The notes beneath the pieces were generated by a model. It worked only from the letters and a program-made list of their open reading frames with translations. It searched no databases and was not told the origin of the DNA. Positions 1-6,905 of a stretch of 19,927 bases of DNA are shown one piece after another (positions within the stretch are counted from its first letter, which is position 1; every line of letters begins with the position of its first letter). Source of the stretch: Sphingomonas sp. (GTDB lineage Bacteria > Pseudomonadota > Alphaproteobacteria > Sphingomonadales > Sphingomonadaceae); NCBI GenBank assembly GCA_030824725.1, contig JAPJRE010000023.1:1-19927 (forward strand), written 5' to 3'. Position numbers and translations under genes: made by a program.

Positions 1-24
1 GGTTTGACCCTCCCGCCTCTCTAC

Positions 25-48
25 CCCCCTCCCGCTGGCGGGAGGGGG
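25..48. terminator. GC-rich hairpin downstream of the cyclotransferase gene
   Basis: A perfect 10-bp stem (25-34 pairs with 39-48) closes a four-base loop CTGG. It lies 23 bases beyond the stop codon of the minus-strand cyclotransferase gene, where a transcript end is expected. There is no T-run on either side, so it is a candidate for a hairpin-type transcript end or mRNA 3' stabiliser, not a canonical intrinsic terminator. The core CCTCCCG/CGGGAGG recurs at another gene end near 6864-6885. Confidence 0.4.
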
Positions 49-71
49 ACAAGAAGGCGGGAGCGGCCAGC

Positions 72-896
72 TTACTGCTGGCTGCACCTGGTCAGCTTCG
101 CCGCCTCGGCCGATTTGGCGACGGTGTCGCCCTCCTTCACCTGGTAGAGCTGCGGCCAGCGCTTGCCGGTGACGAACAGCCGCTTGGTCGGCGCATCATA
201 AGCGATGCCGTTGGCGACATTGTCGGTGCCGCGATCCTTGGGGCCGAGCGCGCTCACGTCCAGGAAGCCGGTGACCTTGCCGCTGACCGGATCGATCTTG
301 GCGATCAGGTTGGTCTGCCAGATGTTCGCGTAGATCTGGCCGTCCACCCATTCGAGCTCGTTGAGATTGGCGAGCGGGCAGCCATTGGCGGTCACCCGCA
401 GCGTGGAGGTGACCTCCATCGAATCCGGATCGAGGAAGCGCAGCACGGGGGTGCCGTCGCTCATGATGATGCCCTTGTCGTTGCGGGTCAGGCTCCAGCC
501 TTCGCCGGTATAGGAGAAGGTGCCGCGCGGCTCGAACGTGTCGAGGCCGTAGATGAAACCGGTCTTGTCCTGCCAGGTGAGCTGGAACAGCTTGTCGCCC
601 CAGGCGACGATGCCCTCGCCGAAATAGGGGGCGGGGAGCGAGGTTTCCTGCTGCACCTTGCCGGTGGCGGGATCGAGCTTGCGGATCACCGATTCGCCGA
701 TCTGGCCGGTGCTCTCGTACATCGCGCCCTTTTCGAAGAAGAGCCCCTCGGTGAAGGCGCTGCTATCGTGCGGCAGCGTCGCCACGGCGACGGCGCGGAC
801 CACGGGAATGCCGCTCGGCTTGATCCGGGTGAAGGCGAAGGCGGCGCCTCCGACCAGCACGATCGCGGCCAAGACCACCAACAGGATGCGCTTCAT
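72..896 (-). CDS. Glutaminyl-peptide cyclotransferase (plant/bacterial type)
   Basis: A 274-residue protein of the glutamine cyclotransferase family, which converts N-terminal glutamine of peptides to pyroglutamate. Residues 4-22 form a hydrophobic signal or anchor segment, so the beta-propeller domain should lie in the periplasm. Family-like stretches are visible: FTEGL (48-52), GEGWSLT (131-137), MSDGT (145-149), LNELEW (178-183), NVANGIAYD (226-234) and TGKRWPQLY (243-251). C173 and C271 could form a disulfide. The ATG at 894-896 was chosen because it directly precedes the signal segment and has an AGAGGG ribosome binding site upstream; the frame stays open far upstream but only as noncoding sequence and antisense to the next gene. 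It stands alone, and the physiological substrate is unknown. Confidence 0.88.
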   Translation of the reverse strand: MKRILLVVLAAIVLVGGAAFAFTRIKPSGIPVVRAVAVATLPHDSSAFTEGLFFEKGAMYESTGQIGESVIRKLDPATGKVQQETSLPAPYFGEGIVAWGDKLFQLTWQDKTGFIYGLDTFEPRGTFSYTGEGWSLTRNDKGIIMSDGTPVLRFLDPDSMEVTSTLRVTANGCPLANLNELEWVDGQIYANIWQTNLIAKIDPVSGKVTGFLDVSALGPKDRGTDNVANGIAYDAPTKRLFVTGKRWPQLYQVKEGDTVAKSAEAAKLTRCSQQ

Positions 897-1337
897 CGGA
901 ACCCTCTTCGCTTCTACGTGCGCCCACCCAAGCCAAAGCCGGGCCTCCGTGTAAACCCCTGGCGCGCCAGATCGCGGCGGACATAGGCGAGCGGACCGCG
1001 CTCTTCGCCCCAGGGGGCGCCGGCACCAGTGCGATAGGCGTGGATGCGGCGACCCCGTGAAGAGGCCGCAACAGGCCGGCGATCGGCCGCGCGTCCGTTG
1101 CGAAGATCGAGCCATGGCAGCGGCGCAACGCCGTCGCCGCGCCGCCATGCGCTTCGTCGCGCCGCGGTGGGTTAACGGCTTCGAAATTTTTACGCCGAGC
1201 CGGTGTGGATCGGCCGCGAATATGTCGTCATCTGATTGGGCGGGGAGGCGTTGGCCGGGCCAGAAACCAGCCGGCGGCAAATAGTTGGCCGTCGCGCGGT
1301 TCTGGTGGCGCTCCCCGCATCCATTCGACACGATGGG
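897..1337. other. Intergenic region without a convincing gene
   Basis: About 440 bases between the minus-strand cyclotransferase gene and the plus-strand glycosyltransferase gene. Promoters for both must lie here. The least GC-rich patch is 1168-1195 (TTAACGG...AAATTTTTAC). I could not place a -35/-10 pair with confidence. Short open frames on both strands look like chance GC-rich frames rich in Arg and Ala and have no supported start. No RNA gene was recognised. Confidence 0.5.
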
Positions 1338-2213
1338 ATGCTCGCTGCGATGTTTCTGGATCTCTCGAAGGAGCCTTTTGACGCCGCACCGCAGGGCCCG
1401 GCGCTTGCCTGGACCGTCCTGATCCCGTTCTTCAACGAGCGCGACTATCTCCCCGCCACGATCGAGAGCCTTGCCCGCCAGAACACCCCGTTCACGCTCG
1501 TACTGGTCGACAACGGATCGACCGACGGCAGTGCGGCGGTGGCCGAGGCCGCCTGCCGGCAGGGCAGGCTCGACTATCTGCTGATCACCGAGCGCACCCC
1601 CGGCAAGGTCGCGGCGCTGCGCGCGGGCCTGGCCTGGGTGCGGACCCGCTGGGTGGCGACCTGCGATGCCGACACCCTCTACCCGGGCCACTATCTGGAG
1701 GCGGCCGCCGCGATCCTGTCCCGCCCGGGCCATGTCGCGGCTGGCGCCTATTTCATCCCGCCGGAAATGGGCGCGGCGGCGCGCATGGTGGAATCCCGGC
1801 GTTTCCTCGCGATGACGCAACTGCTGTCGGGCCAATGCCATGCCGGTGGCGCCGGCCAGGCATTCTGCACCCGCAGCCTGCGCGCCGCGGGCGGCTTCGA
1901 CCCGGCGCGCTGGAACTTCGTGCTGGAGGATCATGAGGTGATCCACCGCACGATGCGCCAGGGCCGCATGGGCTATTCGGAGGCGATGTGGTGCATGCCC
2001 AGCCCGCGCGCGTGCGGCCGGGAGTCGATCCGCTGGACGTTGTTCGAGCGCCTCCTCTATTCCGCCGCAGCCCCCCGCGCAGGCGACTGGTTCTTCTATA
2101 CCTTCCTCGCGCGCCGGCTGCAGCGACGACGGCTGCTCAGCAATTGTATCCGCGAACGCCAGTATCAGCATCTCGAAGGACCGGTGCTTGTCCCGTCTCA
2201 TTCTTTGCTCTGA
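1338..2213 (+). CDS. Family 2 glycosyltransferase
   Basis: A 291-residue GT-A fold glycosyltransferase. The nucleotide-sugar binding part is clear: WTVLIPFFNERDYL at 25-38, VDNGSTDGS at 57-65, and the metal-binding DAD at 110-112. LEDHE (196-200) matches the catalytic-base region of GT2 enzymes. There is no strong transmembrane segment, so the enzyme is probably cytosolic or peripheral to the inner membrane. The start is uncertain: the frame opens with TTG at 1236, but ATG at 1338 or 1350 fits family length better, and neither has a good ribosome binding site. The deacetylase gene begins 26 bases before this gene ends, so the two are probably translated together. The pair may build and then N-deacetylate an amino-sugar on a lipid or envelope glycan; acceptor and donor cannot be read from sequence. 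Confidence 0.85.
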   Translation: MLAAMFLDLSKEPFDAAPQGPALAWTVLIPFFNERDYLPATIESLARQNTPFTLVLVDNGSTDGSAAVAEAACRQGRLDYLLITERTPGKVAALRAGLAWVRTRWVATCDADTLYPGHYLEAAAAILSRPGHVAAGAYFIPPEMGAAARMVESRRFLAMTQLLSGQCHAGGAGQAFCTRSLRAAGGFDPARWNFVLEDHEVIHRTMRQGRMGYSEAMWCMPSPRACGRESIRWTLFERLLYSAAAPRAGDWFFYTFLARRLQRRRLLSNCIRERQYQHLEGPVLVPSHSLL

Positions 2214-2991
2214 CGATTTCGGCTATTCGCCCGCGATCAGCGCCGCCATCGTCGCGCTTGCCCAGGCCGGCAAGGTCAACGCGATCAGCTGCATGGCGGT
2301 GATGCCCGGCTGGGCGGAGGATGCGCGGATGCTGGCGGACCTGCCGCCGCATGTCGAGATCGGCCTCCATCTGACGCTGACCGGCGAGGTGCCGCGCACG
2401 GCGATGCGCCGCTTCGCACCCGACGGCCGCATGCCGGAGATCGATCCGCTGGCGCGCGCCGCGCGCGGCTGGCAGGTGCCGCTGGACGAAGTGGCGACCG
2501 AGATCTCTGCCCAGTTCGATGCCTTTTTCGCGGCGCGGCGCCGGCCGCCGGACTTCATCGACGGGCACCAGCATGCCCATGCACTGCCCGGCATTCGCGA
2601 TCTGGTCCTGGCGGAAACCGTCGCACGGGCACCGGGCGCATGGGTGCGCGACTGCACCGACGGCGCGCTCGCCATGTTGCAGCGGCCGTTCGTCGGCAAG
2701 GCGATCGGCAGCGCCTGGCACAGCCGCGGGCTGCGTAAGGCGGCCGCGGCGCTGGGATTGCGCACCAACCAGGGCTTTTCCGGCCATTATGACTTCCGCG
2801 GGGACTATGCCGCGCTGTTCCCGCGCTTCCTGCGCCGCCCGGGCGCGATGCATCTGGTGATGTGCCATCCCGGCGCGGGCGAACGCGCGGGCGACCGCAT
2901 CGCCGCGGCGCGCATTGTGGAAGCCAAGGCCTTGCACCGGCTGCCGATCGCCGACATGGCTGTTGCCGAGGGGCTGGCGTTTCCGGCCTGA
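2188..2991 (+). CDS. YdjC/ChbG-family carbohydrate deacetylase
   Basis: A 267-residue protein of the YdjC family, metal-dependent deacetylases of N-acetylated sugars (ChbG on chito-oligosaccharides, HpnK on N-acetylglucosaminyl hopanoids). The expected metal and catalytic residues are visible: D9-D10 in CSDDFG, H61 in GLHLTL, D125/H127/H131 in DGHQHAH, and H227 in MCHPG. No signal peptide is seen, so it acts in the cytosol. The start is a TTG, with AAGGA seven or eight bases upstream, and it places SDDFG at residue 8 as usual for the family. It overlaps the glycosyltransferase gene by 26 bases; the sigma factor gene follows after 24 bases. The substrate may be the product of the upstream glycosyltransferase; this is inference. 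Confidence 0.87.
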   Translation: MSRLILCSDDFGYSPAISAAIVALAQAGKVNAISCMAVMPGWAEDARMLADLPPHVEIGLHLTLTGEVPRTAMRRFAPDGRMPEIDPLARAARGWQVPLDEVATEISAQFDAFFAARRRPPDFIDGHQHAHALPGIRDLVLAETVARAPGAWVRDCTDGALAMLQRPFVGKAIGSAWHSRGLRKAAAALGLRTNQGFSGHYDFRGDYAALFPRFLRRPGAMHLVMCHPGAGERAGDRIAAARIVEAKALHRLPIADMAVAEGLAFPA

Positions 2992-3015
2992 CCCCGGTGC
3001 GGGGATCGGATAGGC

Positions 3016-3573
3016 GTGCGTGACGACGGGCTGAAGGCGGTGTTCCTGGCACAGCGGCCGATGCTGCTGCGCCTGCTCGTCGCGCGGCTCGGGAACCGCG
3101 ACGATGCCGAGGATGCCTTGCAGGACATGTGGCTGCGCATCGACCAGCTGGCGGCGCAGCCGATCGCCCAGCCTGCGGCCTTCCTGTACCGGGTCGCCGC
3201 GAACCTGGCCACCGATCGCCGGATCGCCGCGGGGCGCCGCGGCAGCCGCGACGCCGGCTGGATGGAAACCCAGCCCGGCGCCGAGGAACTGCCGGATCCG
3301 GAGCGCACGCTCGTCGCCCGCAGCGAATGGCAGGCGGTGGAAGAGGCGATCGCCGAGATGCCCGAGCGGATGGCGACCGCGCTGCGGCTGTTCCGGCTGG
3401 ACGAGCGGCCGCAGCGTGCGATCGCCGAGCAACTGGGCATCAGCGTGAGCGGCGTCGAAAAATTGTTGCAACGTGCCTATCGGAAAATTCAGGAGCGGCT
3501 GGATTCCGCTGGTGCGGATTCCCCCGCGCGACGTCGTCTCGATAACGAAAGGGGTTCCGACCGTGCAGGTTGA
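3016..3573 (+). CDS. ECF RNA polymerase sigma factor, FecI type
   Basis: A 185-residue sigma factor with region 2 at about 8-72 (DDAEDALQDMWLRI, then FLYRVAANLATDRRI) and region 4 at about 112-162 with a helix-turn-helix near 134-158 (AIAEQLGISVSGVEKLLQRAY). FecI-type factors direct core polymerase to promoters of iron or nutrient receptor operons when released by their FecR partner. The start is GTG with only a weak GGATAGG upstream. The gene overlaps the FecR gene by 11 bases and follows the deacetylase gene by 24 bases. The short gap contains a small CCCCG-gtg-CGGGG hairpin (2992-3004) but no visible promoter. It probably controls the adjacent receptor gene, possibly among others. Confidence 0.92.
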   Translation: MRDDGLKAVFLAQRPMLLRLLVARLGNRDDAEDALQDMWLRIDQLAAQPIAQPAAFLYRVAANLATDRRIAAGRRGSRDAGWMETQPGAEELPDPERTLVARSEWQAVEEAIAEMPERMATALRLFRLDERPQRAIAEQLGISVSGVEKLLQRAYRKIQERLDSAGADSPARRRLDNERGSDRAG

Positions 3574-4510
3574 GACGGCAGACGCGATCGAGAAGGCGAT
3601 AGCCTGGCAGCTGCGGCTGGCGGCTGCCGACGAGTCCGAATGGGCTCGATTCATCGCCTGGCTGGAGGCGAGCCCCACGCATGCCGATGCCTATGACCGG
3701 ATCGCAACCGCCGATCGGATGATCGCCGGGGCACGCTTCCCCGAACTAGCGCCGCTGGCCGAGAACGACAATCGCCCCGCGTCGCGGCACCGCCTGTGGT
3801 GGGCGGGTGGCGCCGCGGCGGCCGCGGCCCTCGCGCTCGCGGTGGTGCCGGCGCTGCAGCCGCGCGCCGAGCCCTACCAGGTGGCCACGCGCGATGGCGA
3901 GCGGCAGACGATCGCGCTGGGCGACGGCACCAGGATCGAACTGAGCGGCGGGACGCAGCTGACGCTGGACCGCGCCAACCCGCGCGTCGCGACGCTCGAT
4001 CGCGGCGAGGCGCTGTTCCACATCCGCCATGATGCCGCCGCGACCTTCACGCTGAAGGTCGGCGCGGTGGCCGTGCAGGATCTCGGCACGGTGTTCAACG
4101 TCGCGCATCTGGGCGGGCGGGTGCAGGTCGCCGTGTCCGAAGGCTCGGTGGCGTTCCGGCCGGAGGCGGGGCCGGTCACCTTGCACCCCGGCGACGCGCT
4201 TTCGGCACGCGCCGATGGCGGCGATGTGGTGCGCACGCGGATCGCGCCCGCGCTGGTCGGCGGCTGGCGCGACGGGCGGCTGAGCTTCGCCGGGCAGCCC
4301 CTGCGCGAGGTTGCAGGCACCCTGAAACGTCTTTACGGCACGGAGATCGCCCTTCGGGGCACGTTGTCGGAAAGGCCGTTCACCGGTGTCGTTCATCTCT
4401 CGGGCGTCGCCGATCGCGATGTACCGCGCCTGGCCGAACTGATCGGGGCGACGTCGCGACGTGACGGGCAGCAATGGATTCTGGCGGAGCAGGGGTCCAA
4501 CACGCCTTAG
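3563..4510 (+). CDS. FecR-family anti-sigma factor / periplasmic signal transducer
   Basis: A 315-residue single-pass inner-membrane protein. Residues 5-55 form the cytoplasmic DUF4880-like segment that binds the sigma factor (WARFIAWLEASPTHADAYDR). An Ala-rich membrane segment spans about 80-98. The periplasmic FecR domain follows (about 105-205), then a C-terminal STN-like DUF4974 region (about 240-310, with LSFAGQPLREVAGTLKRLYG), the part that contacts the receptor's signalling domain. GTG at 3563 is preferred over an earlier in-frame codon at 3473 because AAAGGGG sits eight bases upstream and the protein then starts at the usual family position. It overlaps the sigma gene by 11 bases and the receptor gene by 50. 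Confidence 0.92.
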   Translation: MQVETADAIEKAIAWQLRLAAADESEWARFIAWLEASPTHADAYDRIATADRMIAGARFPELAPLAENDNRPASRHRLWWAGGAAAAAALALAVVPALQPRAEPYQVATRDGERQTIALGDGTRIELSGGTQLTLDRANPRVATLDRGEALFHIRHDAAATFTLKVGAVAVQDLGTVFNVAHLGGRVQVAVSEGSVAFRPEAGPVTLHPGDALSARADGGDVVRTRIAPALVGGWRDGRLSFAGQPLREVAGTLKRLYGTEIALRGTLSERPFTGVVHLSGVADRDVPRLAELIGATSRRDGQQWILAEQGSNTP

Positions 4511-6857
4511 CCTCGCGCTTGTCCTCGCCCTGTCGGCATCGCCCGCGCTCGCCCAGCACCGTCCCATCCTGCTGCCGCCGTCGACCCTCGACAGCGCCAT
4601 CGGCCAGCTCGCCCGCCAGACCGGCACCGACATCGTCAGCACCGATCCGGGGCTGCGCGCCATCCCCACCCCGGCGGTTCGCGACGCTCGCAGCGTCGAT
4701 GCCGCGCTCCGTCAGCTGCTGAAGGGCACCGGCTATCGGGCCCGGCGTCTCGCTGGCGGCGGCTATCGCATCGAGCGTGCAGCGGTTCGCGCGGTGCGCC
4801 CGCCCGCCCCCGTGCCGTCGCGCGTCGATCCCGCCGCCGCGGCATCGGCGCCGGATCCGGAGATCGTCGTCACCGCCAGCAAGCAGCGCGTGACGCTGTT
4901 GCGCTATCCGGGAAGCCTCACCCAGATTTCCGACGGCGGCAGTCTGCCGACCATGGGCTCGGGCACGCTGAGCGATGTGGCGCATCAGCTGCCGATCCTG
5001 CAGAGCACCCAGCTCGGCGCCGGGCGCAACAAGGTGTTCATCCGGGGCATTGCCGACAGCAGCTTCAACGGCAGTACCCAGGCACCGACCAGCGTCTACC
5101 TCGACGACGTCCAGCTCAACTATTCGGGGCCGGAGCCGGGGCTTCGGCTGTACGACATGGCGAGTGTGGAAGTGCTGGAGGGGCCGCAGGGCACGCTGTA
5201 CGGCTCGGGCGCGATCGGCGGGGTGATCCGGCTGACCTCCAACCCGGTGAACCTGCAGGATACCGCCACCGCGGCCACGCTGGGCGTCACCGCCACCCCT
5301 GCCGCCCAGGCCGGCTATGATCTTGCCGGCATGCTGAACCTGCCGCTGCTGCGCGACGTCGTGGGCGTGCGCGTGCTGGGCTATCGCATCCACGAGGGCG
5401 GCTATCTGTACGACGCGGATCGCAAGATCCGGGACGTCAATCGCAGCGATACCGCCGGCGTCCGTGCGGCGCTGCGCGTCGCGCCGGGGCCGGGCTGGCA
5501 AGTGGACGCCAGCTTTGCCGGCCAGTGGATCGATACCGCCGACGGGCAATATGCCGAACGCCGCGAAGGCCCGCTGGCGCGGCGCACCCTGCTGGCGCAG
5601 CCGTTCGACAACCATCTGCTGTTCGGGCGTCTGGTCGTCAGCAAGACCTGGGACAGCGGGCTGCGCTTCGTCTCCGCGAGCGGCATCGCCGGCTATGACA
5701 CGCGCGAGACGTTCGACGCGACGCTGCGCAGCCCGCGCGGTGCGGTGCTGAGCCCCCGCACCATCTATCGCGCCAACCACGACAAGCTGCTGCTGAGTGA
5801 GGAAGCGCGGCTGTCGCGCTCGCTGCCGAACGGCAACAGCTGGGTGGCGGGGCTCACGCTGGTGCGCGACCGCGACGTGCTGACCCGCAGCGTCGCACTG
5901 GCGGGCTTCGATGCCAGCATTGTCGGTGTCACCAACGTGACCAGGGCCGGATCCGCGTTCGGCGAGACGACCGTCGCGCTCACCCCGCGCATCTCGATCA
6001 CCGCGGGTGCGCGCTATTCGGTGGCACGTACCGATGGCGATCCTTCCGCGCAGGCGCGGCCTTCCAACTTCGTCAAGGGACGGCTGACGCGGCGCCTGGA
6101 CCCGACGGTCGCCGCCTCGTGGCAGCTCGCATCGGACTTCGCGCTGTTCGCCCGATTCCAGACCGGCTACCGTACCGGCGGCCTTGCCGTCGCGCCTGGC
6201 GTGGGCCGGGTGGCGGACTATAAGCCGGACGCGATCACCGTGGCAGAGGCGGGCCTGCGCAAGCTGCGCCGCCACGCCACCGGGTTGGCGGCATCGGGCA
6301 GCGTCTCCACCGCCTGGTGGGAGAATGTGCAGGCCGATCTGATCACCCAGCGCGGCCAGCCCTACACCGCGAACATCGGCGGCGCGAAGATCCTCGCGGT
6401 GGAAGGCAATCTCGACTGGGTGCCGGTGCGCGGGCTACGCGCCCAGGCCTCGTTCCTGTTCACCGACAACCATGTCGACGGCCCGATCGCGGCGCTTTCC
6501 CGGCGCAACAATCGCCGGCTGCCGGAAACGCCGCCCTTCGCCGCCCACGCCGCGCTGTCCTATGCGTGGGAGGACACCGCCGCGCGTCCCCGCATCGGCG
6601 TCTCTGCGGATTATACCGGCCGCTCGGTGCTGGGCACCGGCGACTTGTTCGACGTGAGCCAGGGGCGCTACTGGACGGCCGACGCCTTCGCCGCGGTCCG
6701 TGTGGGCGGCGCCGAGCTGAGCATCACGCTGGCCAATCTCACCGATCGCCGTGCCAACCAGTTCGCGTTCGGCAATCCGTTCACCCTCAGCCTGCGCGAT
6801 CAGCTGACGCCGCTGCGCCCGCGCAACCTGCGGATCGGGCTCAGCACGGGCTGGTGA
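4461..6857 (+). CDS. TonB-dependent outer-membrane receptor with STN signalling domain
   Basis: A 798-residue receptor. A signal peptide ends near residue 31 (LALSASPALA/Q). The STN domain covers about 36-105 and matches the FecR/FecI signalling pair immediately upstream. A possible TonB box (EIVVTAS) lies at 134-140, the plug at about 145-265 (VFIRGIADSSF, SVYLDDV, VEVLEGPQGTLYGSGAIGGVI), and a 22-strand-type barrel fills the rest, ending in a terminal Trp. Such receptors import siderophores, haem, vitamins or oligosaccharides. The ligand is not evident; the neighbouring glycosidases make a glycan plausible, while the FecIR linkage also fits a ferric siderophore. GTG at 4461 is the only in-frame start before the signal peptide, so the 50-base overlap with the anti-sigma gene looks genuine. 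Confidence 0.93.
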   Translation: MTGSNGFWRSRGPTRLSLALVLALSASPALAQHRPILLPPSTLDSAIGQLARQTGTDIVSTDPGLRAIPTPAVRDARSVDAALRQLLKGTGYRARRLAGGGYRIERAAVRAVRPPAPVPSRVDPAAAASAPDPEIVVTASKQRVTLLRYPGSLTQISDGGSLPTMGSGTLSDVAHQLPILQSTQLGAGRNKVFIRGIADSSFNGSTQAPTSVYLDDVQLNYSGPEPGLRLYDMASVEVLEGPQGTLYGSGAIGGVIRLTSNPVNLQDTATAATLGVTATPAAQAGYDLAGMLNLPLLRDVVGVRVLGYRIHEGGYLYDADRKIRDVNRSDTAGVRAALRVAPGPGWQVDASFAGQWIDTADGQYAERREGPLARRTLLAQPFDNHLLFGRLVVSKTWDSGLRFVSASGIAGYDTRETFDATLRSPRGAVLSPRTIYRANHDKLLLSEEARLSRSLPNGNSWVAGLTLVRDRDVLTRSVALAGFDASIVGVTNVTRAGSAFGETTVALTPRISITAGARYSVARTDGDPSAQARPSNFVKGRLTRRLDPTVAASWQLASDFALFARFQTGYRTGGLAVAPGVGRVADYKPDAITVAEAGLRKLRRHATGLAASGSVSTAWWENVQADLITQRGQPYTANIGGAKILAVEGNLDWVPVRGLRAQASFLFTDNHVDGPIAALSRRNNRRLPETPPFAAHAALSYAWEDTAARPRIGVSADYTGRSVLGTGDLFDVSQGRYWTADAFAAVRVGGAELSITLANLTDRRANQFAFGNPFTLSLRDQLTPLRPRNLRIGLSTGW

Positions 6858-6863
6858 CGTCCG

Positions 6864-6885
6864 CCTCCCGGCCGGCGCCGGGAGG
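6864..6885. terminator. Hairpin between convergent receptor and GH2 genes
   Basis: A perfect 9-bp stem (6864-6872 with 6877-6885) and a CGGC loop lie seven bases after the receptor stop and 21 bases beyond the convergent GH2 stop. The position suits a shared bidirectional transcript end. No T-run follows on either strand, so termination strength is unknown. Confidence 0.5.
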
Positions 6886-6905
6886 TTGAGCGCCGGCCTA
6901 CCGGG

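Noticed and set aside
897..2201. In-frame 435-codon extension upstream of the cyclotransferase, antisense to the glycosyltransferase
   Set aside because: The signal segment and ribosome binding site fix the start at 896, and the extension has no recognisable domain.
2137..3678. A 513-codon minus-strand frame across the deacetylase and sigma factor genes
   Set aside because: It spans two well-supported plus-strand genes and has shadow-frame composition without domains.
4380..6275. A 631-codon frame antisense to the TonB-dependent receptor
   Set aside because: No motifs and atypical composition; the sense strand encodes a full receptor with signal peptide, plug and barrel.
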